A DNA stretch of 64,000 bases from Spongiibacter pelagi (GTDB lineage: Bacteria > Pseudomonadota > Gammaproteobacteria > Pseudomonadales > Spongiibacteraceae). The position numbers and the translations under genes are program-made. Positions 41,359-51,548 of this stretch are shown piece after piece. Location: positions 186,001 to 250,000 of the forward strand of contig NZ_JACXLD010000002.1 in the NCBI RefSeq assembly GCF_014705705.1, read 5' to 3'. The notes beneath the pieces are model-generated. The model was not told the DNA's origin and did no database searches. It worked only from the letters and a program-made list of their open reading frames with translations. Position 1 is the stretch's first letter. Each line of letters starts with the position of its first letter.

Positions 41359-43488
41359 TTAAGATTGTGATTCTAGATTGTGGTTTTCGAGTTGCTGGCG
41401 CGCGTCTGCCAACTTGTCTTGCAGCTTGGCCAATGAGTCTTCCAGCACGCCAACGGTTTCTGCCCCTTGTTCTTTCGCTTGAGCCAGTTTCTGTTCGGCT
41501 TTGGCGATACGGGTTTCCAAGGAGCTGACGTTCTGTTGCAGCTTATCGGTTTCGCTAAGATTGGCTTGTGCTTCACGTGCGGCCATTGCGCGCGCAATCG
41601 CCGCTTGGGCGGGGTCTAACTCTGCTTGTGGCGGTTCTGCCGGTGCCGCGCTTTTCAGGCTGGCCAAATGAGCTTCCAATTCTTGACGGCTGCTGTCTAG
41701 TTTGGCCTGGGTTTTTTCTACCGCAGTGGCAAAGGCCGCGACTTTATCGTCGCCTTGCTCTTGGGCAAGGGTCAGTTTTTGCTGGGCCGCAGTTAGACGT
41801 TTTTCGGTGCTGGCGACCTGTTTTTCCAATCGCTCGGTTTTTTGCTCGGACGTTTCATCAACTTCACCGCCAGCGCGTTTGGCTTGGGCGCGAGCAATTG
41901 CCGCTTGAGCGGGATCGAGATTTTCTGGGCTGGCATTTTCAGTAGGTGCGTTTCCGCCTTCCTGTGCGGCTTTTTTCGCTTTGCTGCGTTCAATAGCCGC
42001 TTGAATGGCATCGGCTTTACTGTCGCCTGCGGCGGCACTGGCTTGTTTCGCCTTGGCCGCTTCCAAACGCGCTTTGCGCTTGGCTTCTTTTTCCGCTTCT
42101 TCTTGCTCGATACGTTCTTTGCGCGCCTCAAAGCGCACTTTGCTGCGGTCGGCTTTGGCCTTGTCTTGCTGGGCCTGACGAATCTCCGCTTTGGAAGCGC
42201 GATAATACTGTACCAGCGGAATATTGCTGGGGCAGGCGTAGCTGCAGGCGCCGCATTCTATGCAGTCAAACAGATTGTGTTCTTCGAGTTTGTCGTGCTC
42301 TTGCGCACGAGAAAACCAATACATTTGCTGGGGTAGCAGTGAAACCGGGCAGGCCTCGGCGCACATGCCGCAGCGAATACAGGCTTGTGCAGGTGGTGGT
42401 GCTGGCAATTCATCTCGAGTGGGCGCCAGTACACAGTTGCTGGTTTTTACAATCGGGGTTGCGGTGTCTTCGAGGGTGTAGCCCATCATCGGGCCGCCCA
42501 TAACTAGGCGCGAACAGCGCGAGGAGTCAAAGCCGCTTTTGTCTAATAAATACTGTACCGGTGTACCCAGTAGGGTTTCGTAGTTGCGTGGTTGCTGGCA
42601 AGCATTACCGGTGACAGTAGTGATCCGTGAAATCAGCGGTTCGCCAAATTCAATGGCGCGATGAATGGCCACGGCGGTGCCGATATTCTGACAGACAATA
42701 CCGATATCCGCAGGCAGGCCGCCACTGGGCACTTCTCGGCCAGTAAGGATTTGAATAAGTTGTTTTTCGCCGCCTGAAGGATATTTGGTGGGGAAAACCA
42801 CGATCTCGATATTGCTTCCCGCTGCCGCAGCTTGCAGTGCGGCAATGCCTTCGGGCTTATTGTCTTCGACACCGATCAGCGTCTGCTCGCTGGGTTGCAC
42901 GATGTATTGAAGAATTTTCACCCCGGCAATAATTTGCTCGGCGCGTTCGCGCATCAAAATATCGTCGGCGGTGATGTAAGGTTCACATTCAGTCCCGTTG
43001 ATAATCAGCGTATCAATGGGTTTGCTTGGATGGCCCGCCAGCTTCACTGCGGAGGGGAAGCCGGCGCCGCCCATACCCGCAATACCCGCGTTGCGGATAA
43101 TATCTAATAAGGTTTCTTTGGTTTCGCCGGTGTAGTCGCTCAGGCCCTTGTGCGCTATCCACTCATCCTTGTTATCAGTTTCAATAATGACGCAGGGAGC
43201 GGTCATGCCTGAAGGATGGGGAATAATGCGAGGCTCTATGGCTACCACGGTGCCGGAGCTTGGCGCGTGTACGGGCGCGCTAACAAAGCCTTTGGCTTCG
43301 GCGATTAATTGTCCCTTTAAAACCCGGTCGCCAACATTCACCACTGGCGCTGCTGGTGCGCCGATATGTTGTGACAGAGGCAGAATCAATTGCGATGGAA
43401 TGCCCGCAGTTTGAATTTTTTCGCCCAGCGATTGATGTTTGTTTTCCGGGGGGTGAATGCCGCCGTGAATATCCCAAATCTGTCTCAT
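41359..43488 (-). CDS. rnfC: Electron transport complex subunit RnfC
   Basis: 709 residues. The N-terminal ~360 bind NADH and FMN ('AGIAGMGGAGFPSAVKL'). Two [4Fe-4S] motifs follow at ~372 and ~410: 'CIRCGMCAEACP' and 'CIECGACSYACP'. The last ~250 residues are Ala/Lys/Gln-rich coiled coil containing two ~95-residue units, each starting 'DPAQAAIARA' and ending with a 'QKL...EQG...KL...LE.H' pattern. Tail length varies widely in RnfC. This subunit is the NAD-side entry of the ion-pumping complex. Confidence 0.95.
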   Translation of the reverse strand: MRQIWDIHGGIHPPENKHQSLGEKIQTAGIPSQLILPLSQHIGAPAAPVVNVGDRVLKGQLIAEAKGFVSAPVHAPSSGTVVAIEPRIIPHPSGMTAPCVIIETDNKDEWIAHKGLSDYTGETKETLLDIIRNAGIAGMGGAGFPSAVKLAGHPSKPIDTLIINGTECEPYITADDILMRERAEQIIAGVKILQYIVQPSEQTLIGVEDNKPEGIAALQAAAAGSNIEIVVFPTKYPSGGEKQLIQILTGREVPSGGLPADIGIVCQNIGTAVAIHRAIEFGEPLISRITTVTGNACQQPRNYETLLGTPVQYLLDKSGFDSSRCSRLVMGGPMMGYTLEDTATPIVKTSNCVLAPTRDELPAPPPAQACIRCGMCAEACPVSLLPQQMYWFSRAQEHDKLEEHNLFDCIECGACSYACPSNIPLVQYYRASKAEIRQAQQDKAKADRSKVRFEARKERIEQEEAEKEAKRKARLEAAKAKQASAAAGDSKADAIQAAIERSKAKKAAQEGGNAPTENASPENLDPAQAAIARAQAKRAGGEVDETSEQKTERLEKQVASTEKRLTAAQQKLTLAQEQGDDKVAAFATAVEKTQAKLDSSRQELEAHLASLKSAAPAEPPQAELDPAQAAIARAMAAREAQANLSETDKLQQNVSSLETRIAKAEQKLAQAKEQGAETVGVLEDSLAKLQDKLADARQQLENHNLESQS

Positions 43489-43497
43489 TCTTATACC

Positions 43498-44097
43498 TTA
43501 AGCCACAGCGCGATTCGGGTCGCGATCGCTGGCGATAATGTCTTCCGCAGGCGTTGGTTTTGGCCAGTGCCAGGTTTGCAGTGTGGTGGCAATGGGGCGC
43601 ATCTCGATGCAGTCGACCGGGCAGGGTTCAACGCACAGGTCACAGCCGGTACATTCACTGGCGATAACGGTATGCATGTGCTTGGCAGAGCCGAGGATGG
43701 CATCGACCGGGCAGGCCTGAATACATTTGGTACAGCCAATACATTCGTCTTCGCGGATAAAGGCGACCGAGGGAATGTTTTCTTCGGCGGCGTCCAGTGG
43801 TTTGGCTTCAACGCCCAATAAATCCGAAAGCGCGGCGATCGTGGTCTCGCCACCGGGAGGGCATTTATTAATTTCGTCGCCACCGGCAATGGCTTCAGCG
43901 TAGGGTCGGCAGCCGGGGTAGCCGCACTGACCACATTGGGTTTGCGGAAGTAAGGATTCGATTTGGTCGGTGATGGGGTCACCTTCGGTTTTGAATTTAA
44001 CCGAGGCGAAACCAAGCAGTGCGCCAAACACCAAGCCGAGGCTGACCAGCGCAATCAGTGCGGAGATAAAGCCGTGTTCAGTAAGAAATTCGATCAT
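43498..44097 (-). CDS. rnfB: Electron transport complex subunit RnfB
   Basis: 199 residues. An N-terminal membrane helix is followed by a Cys-rich domain '[17 protein letters not shown]' and two ferredoxin motifs, '[16 protein letters not shown]' and '[16 protein letters not shown]'. It passes electrons between ferredoxin, RnfC and the membrane core. 9 bases before rnfC. Confidence 0.96.
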   Translation of the reverse strand: MIEFLTEHGFISALIALVSLGLVFGALLGFASVKFKTEGDPITDQIESLLPQTQCGQCGYPGCRPYAEAIAGGDEINKCPPGGETTIAALSDLLGVEAKPLDAAEENIPSVAFIREDECIGCTKCIQACPVDAILGSAKHMHTVIASECTGCDLCVEPCPVDCIEMRPIATTLQTWHWPKPTPAEDIIASDRDPNRAVA

Positions 44098-44099
44098 GC

Positions 44100-44678
44100 T
44101 TACACCAGTCCTGCAAAGCCCATAAAGGCCAGTGACATCAGGCCGGCAGTGACCATGCCGATGGCGGGGCCTTTAAAGTGCACGGGAACATCGGCCACAT
44201 TGATGCGTTCACGCATGGCGGCAAACAGGACCAGCACCAGTGAGAAACCCAGCGCGGCGCCAAAGCCATACAGGGCGGATTGGGTGAAGCTATGGCCTTT
44301 ATTGATGTTCAGCAGTGCCACACCGAGTACGGCGCAGTTGGTGGTGATCAGGGGTAGAAAAACGCCGAGCACTTTGTAGAGCAGTGGGCTGGTTTTGCGT
44401 ACCACCATTTCGGTGAATTGCACCACCACGGCGATCACTAGAATAAAGCTGATTGTGCGCAGGTATTCCAGTCCAAGGGGGAGTAGCAGCCATTCGTAAG
44501 TCATCCAGCTGCAAATAGAGGCGAGGGTGAGTACGAAGGTGGTGGCGCTGGACATGCCAATGGCGGTTTCCAATTTGCCAGACACGCCCATAAAGGGACA
44601 CAGGCCCAGAAACTGCACCAGTACAAAGTTATTAACCAGAATGGCGCTAATCAATAAAATTGAATAGTCCGCAATCAT
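44100..44678 (-). CDS. rnfA: Electron transport complex subunit RnfA
   Basis: 192 residues, six transmembrane helices. '[20 protein letters not shown]' and '[20 protein letters not shown]' define RnfA, with the Cys residues that hold the intramembrane iron centre with RnfE. First gene of rnfABCDGE, which drives NADH/ferredoxin electron exchange coupled to Na+ or H+ movement. The region upstream is A+T-rich with a palindrome at 44725-44746. Confidence 0.96.
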   Translation of the reverse strand: MIADYSILLISAILVNNFVLVQFLGLCPFMGVSGKLETAIGMSSATTFVLTLASICSWMTYEWLLLPLGLEYLRTISFILVIAVVVQFTEMVVRKTSPLLYKVLGVFLPLITTNCAVLGVALLNINKGHSFTQSALYGFGAALGFSLVLVLFAAMRERINVADVPVHFKGPAIGMVTAGLMSLAFMGFAGLV

Positions 44679-44724
44679 TGTATTTCCCCGCAGTAAAAGT
44701 GGCGCAATGTGGTACGCGACACCG

Positions 44725-44746
44725 CGAAATATAATTATAAATTTCG
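44725..44746 (-). promoter_or_regulatory. Palindrome upstream of rnfA
   Basis: 'cgaaat' and 'atttcg' flank ten A/T-only bases, followed by another 'atttcga' at 44760. It sits ~50 bases upstream of rnfA and could overlap its promoter as an operator. Equally, A+T-rich promoter DNA gives such symmetry by chance. Confidence 0.35.
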
Positions 44747-44828
44747 ATTACACTATTTTATTTCGAACAAGCGTTCAATTAAAAACTTTTTAATCTTGAA
44801 AGCCTTATCGCTTTCACCGATAAGACGC

Positions 44829-46871
44829 TTATTGAATACGCATTCCCGGCTGGGCGCCCTCGTCTGGAGAGAGCAGCCAAATCTCTTTTTGGCCGGGGCC
44901 GGCGGCCAGCACCATGCCCTCTGACATGCCAAAGCGCATTTTTCTAGGCTGCAGATTGGCGACCATGACGGTGAGTTTGCCGACTAGTTGTTCCGGTGCA
45001 TAGGCGGATTTAATACCGGCAAAAACCTGACGCTGGCCGAGTTCGCCCAGATCCAGTTGCAATTGCAGCAGCTTATCTGCGCCTTCGACGTGATCGGCGG
45101 CAATGATTTTGGCAACTCGCAGATCGATTTTGGCGAAATCTGGAAACTCAATAGTGTCGGCGATAGCGGGAAGGCTGTCTGAGGCCGCTTTTTCTTTCTT
45201 ACTCGTTTTAGCAGGTTTCTCGGCAGGTGCCGCAGTGGTTTCACTGCTGTCATCTACCATGGCTTGTACTTTATCGGGGTCAACCCGCGCCATCATCGCT
45301 TCAAATTTTTCAATGCGGTGATTGAGCAGTGGGGCGGGATCGGTGGCCAAGCTCAAACGGGTATTGAGGAAGGCCTCGGTTTTTTCTGCGAGTTCAGGCA
45401 GAACGGGTGCCAGATAAGCAACCAGCGCAGCAAAATTATTCAGGCACTGGCTGGCGACTTCGGCCGCTTTCAGAGCGCCGCCTTCTTCTTTGGCCAGTTT
45501 CCAAGGTTCGCAGGCATCGAAATATTCATTGGTGGCATCGGCCAGCGCCATGATGTCGCGAATCGCTTTACTGTAATCGCGGGCTTCGAAATTGGCGGCG
45601 ATGGGCTCGCGAGCATCGACAATGCGTTGCCAGAGCTCAGGGTTATGCAAGCTGCCACACAGAGTGGAGTCATTGCCCTTGGTTACAAATTTGGCGCTGC
45701 GGCTGGCGATATTAATGAGCTTACCCACTAGGTCGGCGTTGACGCGTTGGGTGAAATCTTCCAGATTGAGGTCGATATCGTCGACCGCGCCGGACAGTTT
45801 GGCGGCAAAGTAGTAGCGCAGGTATTCGGCGGGCAGGTGTTTCAAGTAAGTCTCGGCCTTGATAAAGGTGCCGCGCGACTTGGACATTTTTTTGCCGTTC
45901 ACGGTTAAAAAGCCGTGGGCAAAAATTGCCGTGGGTTTGCGGTATCCAGACGCATCTAGCATGGCTGGCCAGAACAGGCCATGGAAATTGATAATGTCTT
46001 TGCCGATAAAGTGGTACAGCTCGGCGTCGGAGTTTGCACCCCAGTAGTCTTCAAAATTGCGGCCGCTGGTTTTACACCAGTTGGCACAGCTGGCCATATA
46101 GCCGATGGGAGCATCCAGCCAGACATAAAAGTATTTACCGGGCGCGCCGGGAATTTCAAAGCCGAAATAAGGTGCGTCGCGGGAGATATCCCAGCTCTGC
46201 AGCCCTGCGTCCAACCATTCGCGCAGCTTGTTGGCAATTTGCGGTTGCAGGCTGTCGCTGCCAGTCCAGTTGCGCAGCAGGGTGTCGAATTCAGCCAGCT
46301 TGAAGAAATAGTGGGTTGAGGCTTTTTCTACCGGCGTCGCGCCTGAAATAGCAGAGCGCGGGTTGATAAGTTCCGCTGGGGTATAGGTTGCGCCGCAGGC
46401 TTCGCAGTTGTCGCCGTACTGATCTTCGGCTTTACATTTTGGACAGCTACCCTTGATATAGCGGTCGGCCAGAAACAATTGTTTTTCCGGGTCGTAAAGC
46501 TGGGTAATTTCGCGGCGCTCAATATAGCCACCCGCATCCAGTTTTTTGTAAATCTCTTCGGCGTAGTGTTGGCACTCATCAGAATGGGTGCTGTAATAAT
46601 TTTCAAAGCGAATCAGAAAGCCGTTTAAGTCGCGCTCATGCTCGGCTTTGATGCGGGCGATTTGTTCTTCAGGGGTGATACCCAGCTTTTCGGCGGTGAG
46701 CATGATGGCGGTGCCGTGGGCGTCATCGGCGCAGAGGTAGATGCAATCGTTACCGCGCAGCTTTTGAAAACGTACCCAGATATCTGTCTGGATAGATTCC
46801 AGCAAATGGCCGAGGTGAAGTGGGCCATTGGCATAGGGCAGTGCGCTGGTGACGAGTATCTTGCGCGGCAT
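44829..46871 (-). CDS. metG: Methionyl-tRNA synthetase
   Basis: 680 residues, matching E. coli MetG (677). '[14 protein letters not shown]' carries the HIGH motif and '[11 protein letters not shown]' the KMSKS motif. The zinc knuckle is '[17 protein letters not shown]'. The C-terminal EMAPII-like tRNA-binding domain ('[15 protein letters not shown]') is present, joined by a Lys/Ala-rich linker. Divergent from mrp. Confidence 0.97.
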   Translation of the reverse strand: MPRKILVTSALPYANGPLHLGHLLESIQTDIWVRFQKLRGNDCIYLCADDAHGTAIMLTAEKLGITPEEQIARIKAEHERDLNGFLIRFENYYSTHSDECQHYAEEIYKKLDAGGYIERREITQLYDPEKQLFLADRYIKGSCPKCKAEDQYGDNCEACGATYTPAELINPRSAISGATPVEKASTHYFFKLAEFDTLLRNWTGSDSLQPQIANKLREWLDAGLQSWDISRDAPYFGFEIPGAPGKYFYVWLDAPIGYMASCANWCKTSGRNFEDYWGANSDAELYHFIGKDIINFHGLFWPAMLDASGYRKPTAIFAHGFLTVNGKKMSKSRGTFIKAETYLKHLPAEYLRYYFAAKLSGAVDDIDLNLEDFTQRVNADLVGKLINIASRSAKFVTKGNDSTLCGSLHNPELWQRIVDAREPIAANFEARDYSKAIRDIMALADATNEYFDACEPWKLAKEEGGALKAAEVASQCLNNFAALVAYLAPVLPELAEKTEAFLNTRLSLATDPAPLLNHRIEKFEAMMARVDPDKVQAMVDDSSETTAAPAEKPAKTSKKEKAASDSLPAIADTIEFPDFAKIDLRVAKIIAADHVEGADKLLQLQLDLGELGQRQVFAGIKSAYAPEQLVGKLTVMVANLQPRKMRFGMSEGMVLAAGPGQKEIWLLSPDEGAQPGMRIQ

Positions 46872-47179
46872 GGAGTGTCCTTATCAGTAAAGTTCAGTAA
46901 AGGCATCAGCGTGAGAAGACAAACGGTCGTCAAGTATATTGACGAAGTGCGCGTTGTCAAATTGAGGTTAAGCTGGCCTTTTATTGGTGAAACGAATTGT
47001 CGTAACGAGTAAAAATTCAGGCGCAATACTATAGCGTTTTTGTGGCTGCGGCGCATTAGCTAAAGCCGCTCCAAAACCCCGGTGTAAGGTATTTGTACCC
47101 ACTTCTGCGTGGGCGTATACTCGCTGGCTTCCGCGGGTACTGTCCCGCTCGACCCGGTATTTCAAGGATTTTCAACGCA
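46872..47179. other. Divergent intergenic region, metG / mrp
   Basis: About 308 bases with no convincing gene. A candidate promoter for mrp is TTGTAC (47093-47098), a 17-base spacer and TATACT (47116-47121), followed by a leader of about 50 bases. AAGGA near 47164 precedes the GTG at 47180. The metG side shows no clear promoter. Confidence 0.5.
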
Positions 47180-48268
47180 GTGAGCCTTTCTACGTCAGTT
47201 TCATCCTCTCTTTCTGGCCTGGTTTTGCCGGGTTTAAGCTTGCCGCTAGGGGAGTGCGCCGAATTTGAGCTTGCTGAGCAAGCCGGCAAGGTTAGCGTTT
47301 TGGTGACGTTGGGTTTTCCTGCGCAAACTCAGCAAACGGCATATGAAGCTTGGTTGGCCGAGCAGCTTGGGGCGCAGTTTCCTGAGGCCCGTTTCGATGT
47401 GACGATAACGTGGTCAATTGCAGCGCATCCTGCTCAGGGTAATCTGCAAAATCTCGACAGCATTCGCAATATTATTGCGGTGGCTTCTGGCAAGGGCGGC
47501 GTGGGTAAATCCACCACGTCAGTGAATCTGGCTTTGGCGCTGGCCAAAGAGGGTGCCAAAGTGGGGCTGCTGGATGCGGATATTTACGGGCCGAGTCAGC
47601 AAATGATGCTAGGCGTGGCAGAGGGTGTTCGCCCGGAACAATACGGCACGCATTATCTTTTACCTATTACCGCGCATGGTATTCAGTCTATGAGCATGGG
47701 GTATTTGGTGACTGAGAAAACACCTATGGTTTGGCGTGGGCCTATGGCAACGGGTGCCTTGCAGCAGTTGCTATATCAAACCTATTGGCAGGATTTGGAT
47801 TACCTGATTATTGATATGCCGCCGGGAACTGGCGATATTCAGTTAACCCTCTCGCAAAAGGTGCCGCTGGCGGGCAGTGTGGTGGTGACTACGCCACAGG
47901 ATATTGCGCTGCTGGATGCCAAGAAAGGGATCGAGATGTTTGCTAAGGTTTCGGTGCCGGTGCTGGGTGTGGTTGAAAATATGGCGATGCATATTTGCAG
48001 CCAATGTGGTCATGCCGAGGCGATTTTTGGTGAGGGCGGCGGTGAAGAGATTGCCGCTGAATATGGTGTTGCCATGTTGGGTTCTTTGCCGCTGTCGCGG
48101 CAGATTCGTGAGCAGGCGGACAGTGGTCAGCCAGTCATGGTGACTGATCCGAATGGCGAAGCCGCAGCCCTGTATTTAAATGTGGCTAGAGGGATGGCCG
48201 CAGAATTGGCGCGTAGAAATAAACAGGGTGCGCAGCTAGCGCCGACGATTAGTATTAGCGATGATTGA
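47180..48268 (+). CDS. apbC: Iron-sulfur cluster carrier ATPase Mrp/ApbC
   Basis: 362 residues from the GTG at 47180, which has AAGGA upstream; an upstream TTG in frame at 47093 coincides with the -35 element and is rejected. An N-terminal MIP18-like region of ~85 residues is followed by the P-loop '[13 protein letters not shown]', '[10 protein letters not shown]', '[11 protein letters not shown]' and the cluster-binding 'CSQCGH'. It delivers Fe-S clusters to apoproteins; this genome region has many Fe-S proteins (Rnf, DmsBC). Confidence 0.94.
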   Translation: MSLSTSVSSSLSGLVLPGLSLPLGECAEFELAEQAGKVSVLVTLGFPAQTQQTAYEAWLAEQLGAQFPEARFDVTITWSIAAHPAQGNLQNLDSIRNIIAVASGKGGVGKSTTSVNLALALAKEGAKVGLLDADIYGPSQQMMLGVAEGVRPEQYGTHYLLPITAHGIQSMSMGYLVTEKTPMVWRGPMATGALQQLLYQTYWQDLDYLIIDMPPGTGDIQLTLSQKVPLAGSVVVTTPQDIALLDAKKGIEMFAKVSVPVLGVVENMAMHICSQCGHAEAIFGEGGGEEIAAEYGVAMLGSLPLSRQIREQADSGQPVMVTDPNGEAAALYLNVARGMAAELARRNKQGAQLAPTISISDD

Positions 48269-48303
48269 TACCGATTTACGGTATTCAACAGAATAGGAAG
48301 AGT

Positions 48304-48870
48304 ATGTCGATTAAATCAGATAAGTGGATTCGCCGGATGGCGGAGCAGCAGGGCATGATTGAGCCCTTTGAGCCGGGTCAGGTGCGTGAAAATGAAGGTG
48401 GCCGGATTATTTCATACGGAACCTCTAGCTACGGCTACGACGTGCGTTGCTCAAATGAATTCAAGGTGTTTACCAATACCTATTCGGCCACGGTAGACCC
48501 AAAGAACTTTGATGAGCGCAGCTTTGTCGATATTACCGGCGATTACTGCATCATTCCGCCAAACTCTTTTGCCTTGGCGCGCACGGTGGAATATTTTCGG
48601 ATTCCCCGCAGTGTGTTGACTGTGTGTTTGGGTAAGTCGACCTACGCTCGCTGCGGCATTATTGTGAATGTCACGCCGCTTGAGCCAGAGTGGGAAGGGC
48701 ATGTCACGCTGGAGTTTTCCAATACCACAACGTTACCTGCCAAAATTTACGCCAATGAAGGCGTTGCGCAGATGTTGTTTTTTGAATCGGATGAAGTGTG
48801 CGATACCAGTTATAAAGATCGCGGCGGTAAATATCAGGGGCAGACCGGTGTGACCCTGCCAAAAACCTGA
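48304..48870 (+). CDS. dcd: dCTP deaminase
   Basis: 188 residues from the ATG at 48304, with 'aggaagag' in front; same length as the Pseudomonas enzyme. '[13 protein letters not shown]' and '[14 protein letters not shown]' with the catalytic Glu in 'PLEPEWEGH' identify it. It makes dUTP from dCTP for thymidylate synthesis. Follows mrp by 35 bases, probably one transcript. Confidence 0.97.
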   Translation: MSIKSDKWIRRMAEQQGMIEPFEPGQVRENEGGRIISYGTSSYGYDVRCSNEFKVFTNTYSATVDPKNFDERSFVDITGDYCIIPPNSFALARTVEYFRIPRSVLTVCLGKSTYARCGIIVNVTPLEPEWEGHVTLEFSNTTTLPAKIYANEGVAQMLFFESDEVCDTSYKDRGGKYQGQTGVTLPKT

Positions 48871-48893
48871 TGAGTCAAGAGAGCGGTTAGCCG

Positions 48894-49712
48894 TTATGCG
48901 CCAACCGCTTTGCCCGCGAGCTGGGCATTGAGTAGTTCAAGCATGAATAGCTCGTCTTCATCCCGGCTTTCCAGCCGAACAATCAGATAGTTCCAATCCT
49001 TTGCTAGCCAAACCAGCATGGCATTATCCCGGTCTTCGGGTTTGTCTTTGCGGTAGCGACGCAGTTTTATGGTGTTTAATTTGCCCGCCGGTGTGTCGAG
49101 AACTTCTTCGCCAGCGATCTCAAGAACAAAGGTTTTCATCTTGCCCTTGGTGAGAATAGTTTGCTCTAGCTTGTCGGCAAAGCGATTATCAATCAGTGCC
49201 TGACGCATTTGTAATTGTGCGCTGAGTTGGTCGGTGTATTCTGGCAGCAGCGGCATTTGCCAAGGTTTGCGAAAGGTCTGATCGCTGGCGGTCAGATTTT
49301 GCCAGTCAAAATTGATTTGCTGATTTTGACGGCTGGAAATACTGTTTTCGTAGTTGTAAAACAGTGGTCGCAATTGGCCGTCATGCTCTTTTAATTGGCT
49401 CTCTTCGCTCACCCGAATAAAAAATAGTTTGGCTTTTTGGCTGAGCTGCCACTGATTGTCGCCATTCTTTACTAGGGATCTTTTCGCTTCCGCCGACAGG
49501 CCATTGTGATGCATGCGGTAGTAGGCGGTATAAGGCAGTAATACACTGCTTGGCGCGTTTTGTTCAATGGCTTGTATAGCCGTTGCTTGTTCAGAAGTGA
49601 TTTGCTCAGTTTCAGTGGCAGCGCTGAATAGCGGTGCGGCCAATAACAGCAGGGTGAGGGCGTGCTTAAGCTGTTTCGTAAGCCAGTCCGCTTGCTGGAA
49701 TCTGTACATCAT
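48894..49712 (-). CDS. DUF3108-family periplasmic protein
   Basis: About 272 residues. The start at 49712 (or the adjacent ATG 49709) is preceded by GAGG. A signal sequence with 'HALTLLLLAAPLFSAATE' follows a short basic region. The conserved DUF3108 domain covers ~60-265 ('YTAYYRMHHNGLSAEAKRSL', 'DTPAGKLNTIKLRRYR'). Function unknown; commonly found after purMN. The first ~45 bases overlap the end of purN. Confidence 0.85.
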   Translation of the reverse strand: MMYRFQQADWLTKQLKHALTLLLLAAPLFSAATETEQITSEQATAIQAIEQNAPSSVLLPYTAYYRMHHNGLSAEAKRSLVKNGDNQWQLSQKAKLFFIRVSEESQLKEHDGQLRPLFYNYENSISSRQNQQINFDWQNLTASDQTFRKPWQMPLLPEYTDQLSAQLQMRQALIDNRFADKLEQTILTKGKMKTFVLEIAGEEVLDTPAGKLNTIKLRRYRKDKPEDRDNAMLVWLAKDWNYLIVRLESRDEDELFMLELLNAQLAGKAVGA

Positions 49713-50313
49713 CAAAAAAAGCCTCGGAGTGCCTGAGTGTGAGTTTTCCCTGCGCAAACCAATTTACGGCGGCAGGATAAATCAGATGCTCTTTGGACAA
49801 TACCCGGTTGGCGAGAGTTTCTGCAGAGTCGCCGGGCAAGATTGGTACTTTTGCCTGTAAAACTGGTGGGCCACCATCTAACTCCTCGGTCACAAAGTGC
49901 ACGGTGGCACCGGCTTCGCTGTCGCCAGCATCGATAGCGCGTTGATGGGTATGCAAGCCGGGATATTTTGGCAGTAGTGAGGGATGAATATTAAGCAGGC
50001 GGCCGAGGTAACGACGAACGAAGTCGGGCGTTAAAATTCGCATAAAGCCGGCAAGCACGACCAAATCAGGTTGGAACTGGTCGATAACTTCACTGAGAGC
50101 GATATCGAAGGACTCGCGGCTGTCGAACTGGGTGTGCTCGACACAGGCGGTAGCGATGCCGGCTTCTTGCGCCCGAACTAGACCTAGAGCCTGGGGTTTA
50201 TTGCTGATGACGGCAGCCACTTGGTAATGGCTGCCGGTCGTTTGTCCTTGATCAATAATGGCTTGTAGGTTTGAGCCGCTGCCAGAGATCAGAACGACGA
50301 TTTTGCAGGGCAT
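49666..50313 (-). CDS. purN: Phosphoribosylglycinamide formyltransferase
   Basis: 215 residues. 'VLISGSGSNLQAIID', 'NIHPSLLPKYPGLHTHQRAI' (catalytic His) and 'GATVHFVTEELDGGPP' (catalytic Asp region) are typical of PurN. Third step of purine synthesis using formyl-THF. 6 bases after purM. Confidence 0.97.
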   Translation of the reverse strand: MPCKIVVLISGSGSNLQAIIDQGQTTGSHYQVAAVISNKPQALGLVRAQEAGIATACVEHTQFDSRESFDIALSEVIDQFQPDLVVLAGFMRILTPDFVRRYLGRLLNIHPSLLPKYPGLHTHQRAIDAGDSEAGATVHFVTEELDGGPPVLQAKVPILPGDSAETLANRVLSKEHLIYPAAVNWFAQGKLTLRHSEAFFDDVQIPASGLAYETA

Positions 50314-50319
50314 TGGGAC

Positions 50320-51369
50320 TTACAGCCCTTCCAGAATAACGCGCTCGTCATCTTCGGTTGCGGCGGCAATATGACCGACCACAGCAACTGTTTCACCTTG
50401 CTGGCGGAGAAGGTCGAGAATGCCTTCAACGTCATTCTTGTCGACAGCCATAATCATGCCGAGACCGCAGTTAAAGGTGCGGTACATTTCGCGGTCTTCA
50501 ACATTGCCGTTTTCTTGTAGCCAATCAAAGATGGCAGGGCGCTCCCAGCTGCGTACATCAATGACCGCTTTGGTATTGCGTGGCAAAACCCGTGGAATAT
50601 TTTCAAGCAAGCCGCCGCCGGTGATGTGGGCTAGGGCGTTAATCGGATATTGCTTGAGCAGATTCAGAATTTGTTTCACGTAGATGCGTGTTGGGGTCAG
50701 CAGGGTTTTGCCGAGTGTGGAGTCACCAAAGGGTTCGTCCAACTTGGCGCCGCTGACTTCGACAATTTTACGGATCAGTGAATAGCCGTTGGAGTGTGGG
50801 CCAGAAGATCCAATGCCGATTAAGGTATCGCCAATTTTTACTGAGCTGCCGTCAATGATTTTGGCTTTTTCTACAACGCCGACACAGAAACCGGCTAGGT
50901 CGTAATCTTCGCCTTCGTACATGCCTGGCATTTCAGCGGTTTCGCCACCGACCAGTGCGCAACCAGACTGCTCGCAACCTTGTCCGATACCGGAGACAAC
51001 ATTGGCGGCGATATCCACATTTAGCTTGCCGGTGGCGTAATAGTCTAAAAAGAACAGGGGTTCCGCGCCGGTAACCAGTAGGTCGTTAACACACATAGCA
51101 ACCAGATCAATGCCGATGCTGTCGTGAATGCCGGTATCCATGGCGAGTTTTAATTTGGTGCCCACGCCGTCAGTGCCGGAAACTAAAACCGGCTCTTTAT
51201 AGCCTGAGGGGAGTTGGCACAGTGCGCCAAAACCACCGAGTCCACCCATGACTTCTGGACGTTGGGTGCGTTTTGCGACATCTTTGATTCTTGCGACTAG
51301 GGCGTCTCCGGCATCGATGTCAACACCGGCGTCTTTGTAACTCAGGGAAGGTTTCGATACGTCGCTCAT
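50320..51369 (-). CDS. purM: Phosphoribosylformylglycinamidine cyclo-ligase
   Basis: 349 residues from the ATG at 51369 (a GTG at 51375 is less likely). '[13 protein letters not shown]', '[13 protein letters not shown]', '[13 protein letters not shown]' and '[12 protein letters not shown]' are diagnostic. It forms AIR in purine synthesis. Divergent from the DUF2066 gene across ~180 bases. Confidence 0.97.
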   Translation of the reverse strand: MSDVSKPSLSYKDAGVDIDAGDALVARIKDVAKRTQRPEVMGGLGGFGALCQLPSGYKEPVLVSGTDGVGTKLKLAMDTGIHDSIGIDLVAMCVNDLLVTGAEPLFFLDYYATGKLNVDIAANVVSGIGQGCEQSGCALVGGETAEMPGMYEGEDYDLAGFCVGVVEKAKIIDGSSVKIGDTLIGIGSSGPHSNGYSLIRKIVEVSGAKLDEPFGDSTLGKTLLTPTRIYVKQILNLLKQYPINALAHITGGGLLENIPRVLPRNTKAVIDVRSWERPAIFDWLQENGNVEDREMYRTFNCGLGMIMAVDKNDVEGILDLLRQQGETVAVVGHIAAATEDDERVILEGL

Positions 51370-51548
51370 GGTCACTCTTTCAGTTCTCGTCAGGGGTTCG
51401 GTATGGCAGGCCGCGTATTCTATCGCGATTGGCGGTTCAGTACAGTAGCAAAGCCGGGAAAATAACCAAGCAGGGGCTGCTTTGCCCGGACCGGAGCCGT
51501 TGTTACAATGCCGTCGCCCATTTGTTTTTTGATTTTGGATACCGTCTG

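Noticed and set aside
41842-42336. 164-codon open frame on the + strand within rnfC
   Set aside because: It is antisense to the Ala/Lys-rich RnfC tail, has no ribosome site, and its composition mirrors that repeat-rich gene.
47093-47179. Extended N-terminus of Mrp from a TTG at 47093
   Set aside because: The TTG coincides with the candidate -35 element, has no ribosome site, and the extra residues are Arg-rich and unlike the family.
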